A stretch of DNA of 64,000 nt from Verrucomicrobiaceae bacterium UBA7681 (GTDB taxonomy: Bacteria; Verrucomicrobiota; Verrucomicrobiia; Verrucomicrobiales; Verrucomicrobiaceae). The stretch is taken from contig DLGZ01000050.1 of assembly GCA_002482965.1 (NCBI GenBank), positions 7,434 through 71,433 of the forward strand, read 5' to 3'. This document shows, in pieces, positions 43,305 through 51,378 of this stretch. The position numbers and the translations under genes were made by a program. Position 1 is the first letter of the stretch; the number at the start of each line of letters is the position of its first letter. The notes below the pieces were generated by a model. The model had not been told where the DNA came from. It did not search any database and saw only the letters and a program-made list of their open reading frames with translations.

Positions 43305-44634
43305 AATCCTTCGCCACCGCATCGCGGTCCGCTTTGGCCATGTCGGTCAGGCGTTCCTTCATCGCAGCCAGTTGGTCAGGCTGCTGCGCCGCCAGATCCT
43401 TGGTCTCGTTGGGATCAGCTATGATGTCATAGATCTCGAATTTCGCCTTCTCTGCGGAGCCATGCACCACGAGCTTCCAGGGGTCGCAGCGCAGTGCCCG
43501 TGACTTGAAGCCGGGGCCCACGGTGTACAGCGTGCGCGGCGGCGGAGGCGCTCCATCGGCAAGCTGCGGCCAGAGGTTCACGCCGTCCCATTTCAGATCC
43601 TTGGCCGGTTTGAATCCCGCCAGCGCGCAGAAGGTCGGCATCCAGTCGATGATCTGCACCGGGGCATCGTGCGTGCCGGGTTTCAGCGTACCGGGCCAGC
43701 TCAGGATGCAGGGCACACGAATGCCGCCTTCATAGACGCTCCCCTTCTCATCGCGCAGCGGCAGGTTGTTCCCGGGCAGCGGGCCCGCCCCGTAGCCATC
43801 AGGCGGGTAGGCCTGCCCGTTGTTTTCAGCGGTGCTGCCGCCGTTGTCGCTGGTGAAAACGAGCAGGGTGTTGCTGCGCTGCCCCTGCTTCTCCAAGGCT
43901 TCCACGATCTGCCCCACCGCCGCGTCCAGATGCATGGTGCAGGCGGCGTACTGGCGTGCCACCGCGCCGGTGATGCCCGCAGGCACCTTCGACAACCACT
44001 CCTCCGGCTCCTTCACCGGCAGATGAACCGCCGTCATCGGCACATAGAGGAAAAACGGCGCATCCTTCCGCGCCGCGAGCCATTCACAGGCCTCCTTGGC
44101 GATCAAGTCCGTCACATGCCCGGGTTCCTTAATGAGCTTTTCATCGCGATGCCACGTCTCGGTGAAAGGGCCTTTCTTGTAATGGTGGTCCCACGGTCCG
44201 ACACCGCCGCCCAGCGAGCCGTAGCTGTGATCAAAGCCAAAGTGATTCGGTCCCCACGCGGGTTTCGAACCGAGATGCCATTTGCCCGTGAGGCAGGTCT
44301 CGTAGCCCACCGATTTCAGCGCGCTCGGCAGCGTGACGGTGTCCCACGGCAGGGCCCGTTCACTCTGCGGGGTCGTGACGCCAAAGCGGCTCCAGCAGCG
44401 CCCGGTCATCAAACCGGTGCGCGTAGGGCTGCACGCCGGCGCGACGTAATGATGCGTGAGTTCCAGGCCTTCCCGGGCCAGTTTATCCAGCGTGGGAGTC
44501 GGTGCATTGCCAGCATGAAAGGCCACATCCGCCCAGCCGAGATCGTCCGCCATGATGAAAACGATGTTCGGTTTTGCGGTGGCTGCATGCAGCAGCGGGC
44601 AGCAGGTCAGGAGCAGGAGAAAAAGGCGGTGCAT
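43303..44634 (-). CDS. Secreted sulfatase (arylsulfatase family)
   Basis: The 443-residue protein has a signal peptide (about residues 1-20) and the sulfatase fold start PNIVFIMADDLGWADVAFH (metal-binding Asp pair), followed by the activation motif CSPTRTGLMTGR, where Cys68 would be converted to formylglycine. GTYD-type and later HxxxK-like regions (KWHLG, FDHSYG) are present. It would cleave sulfate esters from polysaccharides in the periplasm. The gene stands alone leftward; no sulfatase-maturase is near. Confidence 0.92.
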   Translation of the reverse strand: MHRLFLLLLTCCPLLHAATAKPNIVFIMADDLGWADVAFHAGNAPTPTLDKLAREGLELTHHYVAPACSPTRTGLMTGRCWSRFGVTTPQSERALPWDTVTLPSALKSVGYETCLTGKWHLGSKPAWGPNHFGFDHSYGSLGGGVGPWDHHYKKGPFTETWHRDEKLIKEPGHVTDLIAKEACEWLAARKDAPFFLYVPMTAVHLPVKEPEEWLSKVPAGITGAVARQYAACTMHLDAAVGQIVEALEKQGQRSNTLLVFTSDNGGSTAENNGQAYPPDGYGAGPLPGNNLPLRDEKGSVYEGGIRVPCILSWPGTLKPGTHDAPVQIIDWMPTFCALAGFKPAKDLKWDGVNLWPQLADGAPPPPRTLYTVGPGFKSRALRCDPWKLVVHGSAEKAKFEIYDIIADPNETKDLAAQQPDQLAAMKERLTDMAKADRDAVAKD

Positions 44635-44713
44635 CTCACGCCAAACGAAGCATCACCCGGTGATCTCGCATGAACGGTTGCGTGCCCGGAAGCGTTGCGG
44701 CATAAGGAGTCGC

Positions 44714-46684
44714 ATGGGCCGCGCCAATGATTCCGCCAGTTTATCCAAGCGCACCGTGCAGTGGCTGGTGTACGCGCTGTTTCGGTGCATTGAGGGCGTG
44801 CTGTGGCTGCTGCCGCTCATCGTGGTGTGGTACATTGGCCGGGTGCTGGGTACCCTCGCTTATTTTCTGGCCGGCAAGTACCGCCGCCTCGCGCTGCACA
44901 ACCTGCACATCGCCTTTGGCCGTGAAAAAAACGCCGCCGAGCTCAAGCGACTGGCGTTCGAGCACTTCAAGAGCCTCTTCGCCAACATCCTCTGCGGTTT
45001 CAAACTGCCCCTGATGAGCGAGGCCGCGATCTGCAAGCATGTGCGCTCTGAGGGCATCGAGCGCGCGCAGGCCGCCTACGACAATGGCAAACGTCCGCTC
45101 CTCAATCTGGTGCTGCATGCGAGCTGCTGGGAGATCCTGACTCAGGTGCCGTCCATGTATGTGCGCGGCCACCAAGCCGGGGCCATTTATCAGCCGCTGC
45201 ACAATCCCTGGCTCAATGCGCTGGTGCTTCGCCGCCGTGAAAAGCTAGGTTATACATTGTTTGACCGTCAGGCCGGCTTCAATGCGCCCATGAAATTCAT
45301 GCGCGAGGCCGGTCAGGTGGGCGTGCTGGTGGATCAGCATGCCGGAGATCATGGCCTGTGGTGCCCGTTCTTTGACCGTCTGGCCTCCACCACCACCATC
45401 GCCGCCCTCATGGCCATCCGCACGGATGCCGTGGTGCTGCCGATGATGGTCTATGATGACGGCCCCGCACGATGGCGGCTCGTTTGCGCGCCGGAGGTTA
45501 AAGCCGCAGAATCGCAGCCCAACGCCGAAGGCCTGACCCTGGCGATCAATGCCACCGTGGAGAAGTTGATCCGCGAGCAGCCTGCCAACTGGTTCTGGGT
45601 GCACAACCGCTGGAAGCTGCCGAAGCCGAACATCCTGCTCGCCAATTATCGTCGCGGCGTGGTCTTTTCCCCGGACTACGACATGAGCCGCCTGCAGCCG
45701 TTTGAGATGCTTATTCGCAGCCCCAACTGGCTGGGAGACGCCTGCATGGCCTTCCCCATGGTGCGTGCCATCAAACGCGGTCGGCCGGACATGAAGATCA
45801 CCGTTCTCGGCCCGGACAAACTGGAGGAGCTGTGGCTCTCCATGCCCGAAGTCTCGCGCTACATCGGCAAGCCCGCCAAGGAAGGACTCTTCGCCGTGGC
45901 CAAGCGCATCAAGGCCACCGGCGTGAAGTTTGATGCCGCCGTGTTTTGCACCAATTCCACCCGCAGCACCCTGGAAATCTGGCTCGCAGGCATCCCACGC
46001 CGGGTCGGGGTAAAAGGCTCATTCCGTGCCAAGCTGCTCAACCAGATCATCAAGGGCGGCCCGGCCAAAGGAAGCAAGGAGCACCACGCGCACCGCTACC
46101 TGCGCATCGCCAAAGGCATCGGCGCCGACATCGATCAGCCGGGTGTGTGGGACGCCGGGACACCTCCGGTCTCGACGGATGGCACCATCCGTGTCGGTGT
46201 TTGTGCCGGTGCCGAATACGGCCCCGCCAAGCGCTGGCCGTTGGAGCGCTTCGCCGCCGTGGTGAATCAAATCTCCGCGCAGCATGCGCAGTTCCGCTGG
46301 CAGTTGTTTGGCGCACCCGGGGAGAAGGAGATGGGCGAAAAACTCTCCGCCATGCTCCAGGCACCGCATGAAAACCTCGTCGGCAAAACGCGGCTCTCCG
46401 AACTCATCGCAAAATTACGCGAGTGCCAGCTCCTGCTCACCAATGACACCGGCACCATGCATCTGGCCGCAGCGCTGGGCATTCCCACGGTGAGCATCTT
46501 TGGCTCCACCTGCCCGATTGAAACCGGCCCCCTTGGCGACCGCCACACCGTCATCCAGCACAAGATTTCATGCAGCCCCTGCTTTGAGCGCGAGTGCCCT
46601 TTCGGCCACTACAACTGCATGACCCTCGTCACACCCGAAGAGGTGGCGCAGGCCGTGCTGAAGACCAGCGGCGTCGAAAGCTAA
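44714..46684 (+). CDS. Fusion of lipid A acyltransferase (LpxL-type) and heptosyltransferase (WaaF-type)
   Basis: From ATG 44714 (AAGGAG 6 bases upstream) the product has 656 residues. Residues about 20-300 form an LpxL/HtrB-type acyltransferase with a membrane anchor (VLWLLPLIVVWYIGRVLGTL) and the HxxxxE motif HASCWE. Residues about 310-656 form a glycosyltransferase family 9 heptosyltransferase, starting LIRSPNWLGDACMAFP and with NDTGTMHLAAALGIPTVSIFGSTCP. The two enzymes normally come from separate genes; here one chain would combine two steps of LPS core and lipid A building. It ends in a terminal CSPCFERECPFGHYNC cysteine cluster shared by WaaF proteins. Confidence 0.9.
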   Translation: MGRANDSASLSKRTVQWLVYALFRCIEGVLWLLPLIVVWYIGRVLGTLAYFLAGKYRRLALHNLHIAFGREKNAAELKRLAFEHFKSLFANILCGFKLPLMSEAAICKHVRSEGIERAQAAYDNGKRPLLNLVLHASCWEILTQVPSMYVRGHQAGAIYQPLHNPWLNALVLRRREKLGYTLFDRQAGFNAPMKFMREAGQVGVLVDQHAGDHGLWCPFFDRLASTTTIAALMAIRTDAVVLPMMVYDDGPARWRLVCAPEVKAAESQPNAEGLTLAINATVEKLIREQPANWFWVHNRWKLPKPNILLANYRRGVVFSPDYDMSRLQPFEMLIRSPNWLGDACMAFPMVRAIKRGRPDMKITVLGPDKLEELWLSMPEVSRYIGKPAKEGLFAVAKRIKATGVKFDAAVFCTNSTRSTLEIWLAGIPRRVGVKGSFRAKLLNQIIKGGPAKGSKEHHAHRYLRIAKGIGADIDQPGVWDAGTPPVSTDGTIRVGVCAGAEYGPAKRWPLERFAAVVNQISAQHAQFRWQLFGAPGEKEMGEKLSAMLQAPHENLVGKTRLSELIAKLRECQLLLTNDTGTMHLAAALGIPTVSIFGSTCPIETGPLGDRHTVIQHKISCSPCFERECPFGHYNCMTLVTPEEVAQAVLKTSGVES

Positions 46685-46753
46685 ATCTTCCTCCTCATAC
46701 TCCTCCTCCCGGTGGTATGGGAACTTCTCAGCAGAGGAGGATTGACTCCAACC

Positions 46754-47344
46754 TCAGCGTTCCGCCACCGGGTCCTTGCCCACAAAGAGACCCAGAACCG
46801 CGCCGCCAATGACCCAGGCGATCACATGATCGGCGATGTTCACCACCGCATCGCGCCCCGGATTTTCAAACCAGATCCACATCGGCAGATCGGCGGTCAG
46901 GCCGGCGAACAATCCCGCCGCCGCCGCGAAGGCGATGCGCGCCGGATAGGACAAAGTGGCCTGAGACATTAGCCCAGCGATCAAAAAGGCGCAGATCAGG
47001 CAGCGGATAAAACTCAAAGTCATGTTCATCCCCATGCTGAAATCGCCTTTGCCCGGACGGACGATGGCATACACGTAGGGACCGTCCTTCATCGCTCGGG
47101 TCTGCTGGGCTTCGAAGGCCTTCTTTTCCTCGGCGGTGGCGACTTTCGGCGCCTCACCTATGGCCGGCAGCAGATAGATGCCATGGCCGGAGGTGACGTT
47201 GGCCTTGATCACTTCTGCCACCTTGGATTCATCACGAAACGCACGGAATCCATTTTGATGCCAGCCAATGGCCGTCCACGACACCGCCTCCCAGACGAAG
47301 ACGGTCATGGCGGTGAGAACAGCTCCGAGGATGAATTTACCCAT
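46754..47344 (-). CDS. Multi-pass membrane protein, unknown
   Basis: A 196-residue protein with an N-terminal membrane segment (ILGAVLTAMTVFVWEAVSW), a periplasmic loop of about 75 residues and three further segments (LSFIRCLICAFLIAGL, IAFAAAAGLFAGLTADLPMWIWF, IADHVIAWVIGGAVLGLFVG). The layout recalls small verrucomicrobial proteins with a 'SGxGxYxLP' loop (here SGHGIYLLPAIGE), but no function is known. It is leftward and lies 69 bases after the acyltransferase-heptosyltransferase fusion gene end. Confidence 0.6.
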   Translation of the reverse strand: MGKFILGAVLTAMTVFVWEAVSWTAIGWHQNGFRAFRDESKVAEVIKANVTSGHGIYLLPAIGEAPKVATAEEKKAFEAQQTRAMKDGPYVYAIVRPGKGDFSMGMNMTLSFIRCLICAFLIAGLMSQATLSYPARIAFAAAAGLFAGLTADLPMWIWFENPGRDAVVNIADHVIAWVIGGAVLGLFVGKDPVAER

Positions 47345-47412
47345 GAGGCTTAATTAGTGGCTCAAGCTGGAAGGGCAAGCAGGCAATCTGCCAACCGCCA
47401 CGGGAAAGCACC

Positions 47413-48351
47413 TCAGCACACCGGTGTCAGCAAGGCTGCGCCACTGAAGTGGGCCGCAAGATTTGCCACCACCAGCCGGGCCATCTCAGCACGCGTCTCA
47501 TGCGTGCCGCTGCTCAGATGCGGCAGCAGCACCGCGTTCTCGCATTGCATCAGCGCCTCCGGCACCTGGGGCTCGTTTTCAAACACATCCAGCCCCGCGC
47601 CACGAATCGTGCCGTTTTGCAACGCCGCGATCAGCGCCGCTTCATCCACCACCGAGCCACGGGCGATGTTGATCAGCGTGCCTTTCGCGCCCAGCGCTAC
47701 CAGCACCTCCGCATTGATCAGGTGCCTCGTCGCCGCACCACCCGGCGTGGCCACAATCATGAAATCCGCCGCTTGGGCGAGTGCGATCAGCGAGTCCACA
47801 TACTCCCATGCCACGTCCTGCTTCGTGCGGCCATGATACGCGATGCGCATTCCATGGGCCTCCAGCCGTTGTGCTATTGCCTTGCCAATGCGCCCCAGGC
47901 CCACGATGCCCGCCAGCTTGCCATGCAGCGCATGCGCCAGCGGAAAGGGCCCCTTCGTCCACGCGCCCGCATGCAGGAAACGGCTGGCCGCGACCAAGCG
48001 CCGGCTCGTCATCAAAACCAGCGCGCTCGCCGTGTCCGCCACGTCTTCCGTCAGCACGTCCGGCGTATTCGTCACGCGGATGCCATGCGCTTTGCACCAG
48101 TCCACCGGCACCCCGTCATACCCCACGCCAAACACGCTCATGATTTCCAGCTTCGGCAGCTGCTCCAGCAGCGCCACGGGCGAAACTGTGCCCCCGGACA
48201 TGACGATGCCGCGGATCTCCGGCCCCACCTGGGCCAGCAGCGCCGCCTTGTCCTCCGCATGAAAGTAATCATGGCACACATGCGCCGCCAGCAGCGGCTG
48301 CATCAGGAAGTCCGGCAAGGGAGCGAGAATGAGAACAGGGGTCTTTTCCAT
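47413..48351 (-). CDS. D-isomer specific 2-hydroxyacid dehydrogenase
   Basis: The 312-residue NAD(P)-dependent enzyme reduces 2-oxoacids such as hydroxypyruvate or glyoxylate (or oxidises D-hydroxyacids). The Rossmann motif GLGRIGKAIAQRL (about residues 150-162) and the catalytic triad Arg (NIARGSVVDEAAL), Glu (FENEP) and His (LPHLSSGT) are all in place. The pattern is nearest to the glyoxylate/hydroxypyruvate reductase branch; exact substrate not decidable. It is 6 bases before the cytochrome lipoprotein gene, on the same strand. Confidence 0.9.
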   Translation of the reverse strand: MEKTPVLILAPLPDFLMQPLLAAHVCHDYFHAEDKAALLAQVGPEIRGIVMSGGTVSPVALLEQLPKLEIMSVFGVGYDGVPVDWCKAHGIRVTNTPDVLTEDVADTASALVLMTSRRLVAASRFLHAGAWTKGPFPLAHALHGKLAGIVGLGRIGKAIAQRLEAHGMRIAYHGRTKQDVAWEYVDSLIALAQAADFMIVATPGGAATRHLINAEVLVALGAKGTLINIARGSVVDEAALIAALQNGTIRGAGLDVFENEPQVPEALMQCENAVLLPHLSSGTHETRAEMARLVVANLAAHFSGAALLTPVC

Positions 48352-48357
48352 GGGTTG

Positions 48358-48783
48358 TTATGAACGTGATTTCTTCCATTCCTGCGGCGGCGTCAGGCGC
48401 ACACCTTTCGGCCATTTCGCGCCCTGCTGGATCCAGTCGTGAATGGTCTGCTCGTTTTCGCGTTCCATTCGTTCAGGGGTGGGCGGCATGGCCACGGGGT
48501 TGTTATGGCCCAGCAGCAGCACCTTGTAGAGCAGGCTTTTATGCGGCGCACCTGGCACGATCACCGGCCCGCTGCGCCCGCCCTTCATCGCCCGCTCCTT
48601 GGTCTCCAGGTTCAGTCCGGCAAACTCATACTGATGCTGGTGGCACTCCAGACAGCTCGCCTCCAGGATCGGCTTGACCTGTCGCACAAAATCCACCTCC
48701 TCATTCTTCAGCCGCGTCAGATTCATCACGCAGCCGGAAAGTGTCACCACCAGCGCCAGTGCAATGCAAAGAAATCGGCTCAT
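48358..48783 (-). CDS. Planctomycete-type cytochrome c lipoprotein
   Basis: From ATG 48783 the product has 141 residues. A lipoprotein signal (MSRFLCIALALVVTLSGC) precedes one CxxCH motif (CLECHQ) followed by QYEFAGLNLETKERAMKGG and VIVPGAPHKSLLYKVLLLGHNNPVAMPPT, the signature of Planctomycete cytochrome C (PSCyt-type) domains. It may carry electrons to periplasmic acceptors. The sixth ligand is probably the Met in VAMPPT. It shares the strand with the dehydrogenase gene. Confidence 0.85.
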   Translation of the reverse strand: MSRFLCIALALVVTLSGCVMNLTRLKNEEVDFVRQVKPILEASCLECHQHQYEFAGLNLETKERAMKGGRSGPVIVPGAPHKSLLYKVLLLGHNNPVAMPPTPERMERENEQTIHDWIQQGAKWPKGVRLTPPQEWKKSRS

Positions 48784-48825
48784 GGGTTCACCATCCTGTG
48801 GCAGCACGGCCTGACAAGCAGTGAT

Positions 48826-49206
48826 TCACCCTTCACGGTTCCGCATCATGTCCGCCACCTGCGCAAAGAACGTCTCGATGATGGGTGCTTCGGGGTCTGG
48901 CACCGCCACCTCGGTCATCGCTTCCCCCATCAGTTTCATCCAGCGGTCCCGCTCCGCCTCACCGATGGAAAAGGGCATGTGCCTGCCGCGCAGACGCGGA
49001 TGCCCGCGCTCCTCGATGTAGGTCTGCGGTCCGCCGAACCGATACACAATGAAATCCGCCAGCCGCTTCTCCGCATTCTCCCAGTCATCCGGCGGGTACA
49101 TCGTGCCGATCACATCATCCACCCGCACACGCCGGTAAAACGCCGTCACCATCTCACGCAGCTTGGTTTCGCCCACCCGGGCGCAGAGAGTTGAAAGTTC
49201 ATCCAT
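48826..49206 (-). CDS. glbO: Group II truncated haemoglobin (trHbO)
   Basis: From ATG 49206 the 126-residue protein is a globin with LCARVGETKLREMVTAFYRRVRVDDVIGTMYPPDDWENAEKRLADFIVYRFGGP and the proximal-His segment RLRGRHMPFSIGEAERDRWM, typical of group II truncated globins. Tyr at B10 (FYRR) and Trp at G8 (RDRW) are as expected. The role is oxygen or NO handling, or peroxidase activity. A 22-base inverted repeat lies 15 bases before the start. Longer in-frame leftward extensions overlap the msrA gene and are rejected. Confidence 0.92.
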   Translation of the reverse strand: MDELSTLCARVGETKLREMVTAFYRRVRVDDVIGTMYPPDDWENAEKRLADFIVYRFGGPQTYIEERGHPRLRGRHMPFSIGEAERDRWMKLMGEAMTEVAVPDPEAPIIETFFAQVADMMRNREG

Positions 49207-49221
49207 GAAGGTCAGAATGGA

Positions 49222-49310
49222 GTTGGCCGAAAAAGAGGAAAGAAATAAAAAAACAGAAGCCTCAAAATCAGCCTCAATTTTTTCCACCTCTTTCCCCTTT
49301 TTCGGCCAAC
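49222..49310. repeat. Large inverted repeat upstream of glbO
   Basis: The arms at 49222-49243 and 49289-49310 are complementary over 22 bases with a single G-T pair; they start GTTGGCCGAAAAAG and end CTTTTTCGGCCAAC. The 45-base AT-rich loop contains two copies of GCCTCAA. The whole lies in the 195-base spacer between the divergent glbO and msrA genes, so it is not a terminator of either. Confidence 0.85.
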
Positions 49311-49401
49311 AATCTCCGGTTGCCGGGAATTCCCCCGAAAGTTTCGCCTCACACAGGACGGATGATTGACTCATCTCCCCCAACTCGTTCGTATCCACCC
49401 C

Positions 49402-50067
49402 ATGAAAACCGCGCTCACCCTCCTCACCACCTTTCTCATGGCCTCCCTCGCCCAGCTCTCCTCTGCTGCTGACGCCAAAACCGAAACCGCCGTCATCGGT
49501 GGCGGCTGCTTCTGGTGCGTCGAGGCGCAGTACCTGCTCGTCAAAGGCGTCAAAAATGTCGTCAGCGGCTACGCCGGCGGCCAAACCGAAAACCCCACCT
49601 ATGAGCAGGTCTGCACCGGCGACACCGGCCACGCCGAAGTCATCAAGGTCGAGTTCGATCCCGCCATCATTAGCTACAAAGAAATCATCGACCTCTTCTG
49701 GGATGCGCATGACCCCACCAGCGTGACCAAGGAAGACGGCGAGCACCACGGCAAGTTCATGCCCAAAGGCACCGCCTACCAGGGCAACGACTACGGCACC
49801 CAGTACCGCTCCGCCATCTACTACACCAGCGAAGAGCAGCACAAGATCGCCGAAGCCTCGAAGGCCGAAGTGCAGAAGAAGTGGAAAGACCCCATCGCCA
49901 CCGAGATCGCCCCGCTCAAGAAGTTCTACCCAGCCGAAGACTACCACCAGAACTACAAAGCCCTCAACCCCAACCAAGGCTACGTCCGCGCCGTTGTTGA
50001 TCCCAAGACCGAGAAGTTCAAGCACAAGCTCGAAGAGAAAGGCAAGATCAAGCCCGAGGCGAAGTAA
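49402..50067 (+). CDS. msrA: Peptide methionine sulfoxide reductase MsrA (exported)
   Basis: From ATG 49402 the product has 221 residues with a signal peptide (MKTALTLLTTFLMASLAQLSSA), so it acts in the periplasm on oxidised proteins. The catalytic motif GGGCFWCVEAQYLLVKGV is intact, as are GYAGGQTENPTYEQVCTGDTGHAEVI, DPTS, GTQYRSAIYY and EDYHQNY. A second, resolving Cys occurs in QVCTG; no C-terminal Cys is present. A strong intrinsic terminator follows the stop after 49 bases. Confidence 0.97.
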   Translation: MKTALTLLTTFLMASLAQLSSAADAKTETAVIGGGCFWCVEAQYLLVKGVKNVVSGYAGGQTENPTYEQVCTGDTGHAEVIKVEFDPAIISYKEIIDLFWDAHDPTSVTKEDGEHHGKFMPKGTAYQGNDYGTQYRSAIYYTSEEQHKIAEASKAEVQKKWKDPIATEIAPLKKFYPAEDYHQNYKALNPNQGYVRAVVDPKTEKFKHKLEEKGKIKPEAK

Positions 50068-50116
50068 CTGCCCATCGCGCACCGGTCCGCACACTCTGTG
50101 TGAGGTTCCGAATCAG

Positions 50117-50142
50117 CCCAAGCCGAAAGGCTTGGGTTTTTT
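50117..50142 (+). terminator. Rho-independent terminator after msrA
   Basis: Arms CCCAAGCC (50117-50124) and GGCTTGGG (50129-50136) are perfect, close a GAAA tetraloop and are followed by six Ts. Confidence 0.95.
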
Positions 50143-50264
50143 CGTTTATCACCCGAGGGATTTATTGAACAAACCTAGAAACGATCTTTCTCCGTCATAG
50201 GTTCTGGATTTATCTGGCCACCCAGACGCCATTCTGGCAGAACAGCCCGCCATTCATTTTTACC

Positions 50265-51287
50265 ATGTCCACCTCACGCATCATTCTCCGCCTCGGCATC
50301 ATTCTGGTCTGCGCATTCATCGGTGCCAGTGTCGGCACATCTCTCCAGGCGCTCCGCATCACCGGCAGACCGCAGGAATTTTGCTCGATCGCAAAGCTCG
50401 TCGGGGGCGCACAGATAGCCTCCAACGACAGTGTCTCCTGGCGCGAGCAGCAGGAGGACTTTTACGGGACGATCATCGAAACCATGGAATCTGCTGAAAT
50501 GAAACGTCGCGCTATGGAGCGCGTTCGGGCGCTGAACCCAGAACTTAAAGATTGTGACGTGGCAATCCGCGCCTTTCGCACCAAGGGCAGTGCCATTTTC
50601 AACATCCTCGCGACCGGGCCCGAACCCAAATACACGAAGATCTTTCTCGATGCCCTGCTCGATGAGTTCATCGCCTTCCGGCAGAGCATCCGCGAGCAGG
50701 CACAGGGAAAGGTGCTCCAGCAGTTTCTTCAGGAGGTGGTCTCAAAGCAAAAAAGCATGGAAGACTCCATGGCGAAGCTGGAGAAAGTGCGTGCCAGGGT
50801 GGATACGGCGAGTGCCAGGTCGGATCAGGAGCGGCTCGTGACACGTCTCAACTCGCAGCGCAACCAGCGCGACGACCTCCGCCTCAAGCTCAAAACCATG
50901 GAAGAAAAAGATGCTGCTCGCGCACCTTTGCAGACCCAGCTCGGAGCCATCGAATCCGAAATCCTGAGCATCGAGTCTGATTTGCAGCGTCTTGAGCCAG
51001 ACCTCTCCGAACTACGGACGCTCACCGAAAAATTTGCGGTAAACAAAGGGGCCTATGAGAAAATGTTCGAACAGGTCGAGAAAATACAGTCCGCCTTTAA
51101 CACAAGCGCCGACTACGTTGCCATTCAGGAACGCGCCACACCTGCTTTCGAGAACGTCGAAGACTGGCAACTGCCCATCGCCGTGGGTGCTGGTGGTGGC
51201 GGCTTGCTGGGAGGCTTCATCGGCCTGGTTCTGAGCCTGCTCCTCGTTCGCTCTCCCAAGCCACCGCAGATGCCAGCAGCGCTTTGA
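50265..51287 (+). CDS. Wzz/GumC-like chain-length or coiled-coil membrane protein
   Basis: The 340-residue protein has two membrane segments, at the N terminus (LGIILVCAFIGASVGTSLQAL) and C terminus (AVGAGGGGLLGGFIGLVLSLLLV), enclosing a long periplasmic part with predicted coiled coil (about residues 145-260, VVSKQKSMEDSMAKLEKV...LQTQLGAIESEILSIESDLQRLEPDLSELRTL). This is the Wzz/polysaccharide co-polymerase plan. No polymerase or export genes are near, so the process served is unknown. The small AACCTA/TAGGTT hairpin upstream is not a clear terminator. Confidence 0.72.
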   Translation: MSTSRIILRLGIILVCAFIGASVGTSLQALRITGRPQEFCSIAKLVGGAQIASNDSVSWREQQEDFYGTIIETMESAEMKRRAMERVRALNPELKDCDVAIRAFRTKGSAIFNILATGPEPKYTKIFLDALLDEFIAFRQSIREQAQGKVLQQFLQEVVSKQKSMEDSMAKLEKVRARVDTASARSDQERLVTRLNSQRNQRDDLRLKLKTMEEKDAARAPLQTQLGAIESEILSIESDLQRLEPDLSELRTLTEKFAVNKGAYEKMFEQVEKIQSAFNTSADYVAIQERATPAFENVEDWQLPIAVGAGGGGLLGGFIGLVLSLLLVRSPKPPQMPAAL

Positions 51288-51378
51288 CCCAAATCGCCTC
51301 CACCAATCCACCCATCGAGTTTATCGATTCGCCTTCTTGCGATGATTGGCTCAAGCTCGGTTCGGTTACCTCCCGCCC

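Noticed and set aside
49207..50094. Long N-terminal extension of the leftward globin frame over msrA
   Set aside because: The extension is antisense to msrA and low-complexity Val/Leu/Phe/Gly; the globin fold starts at ATG 49206.
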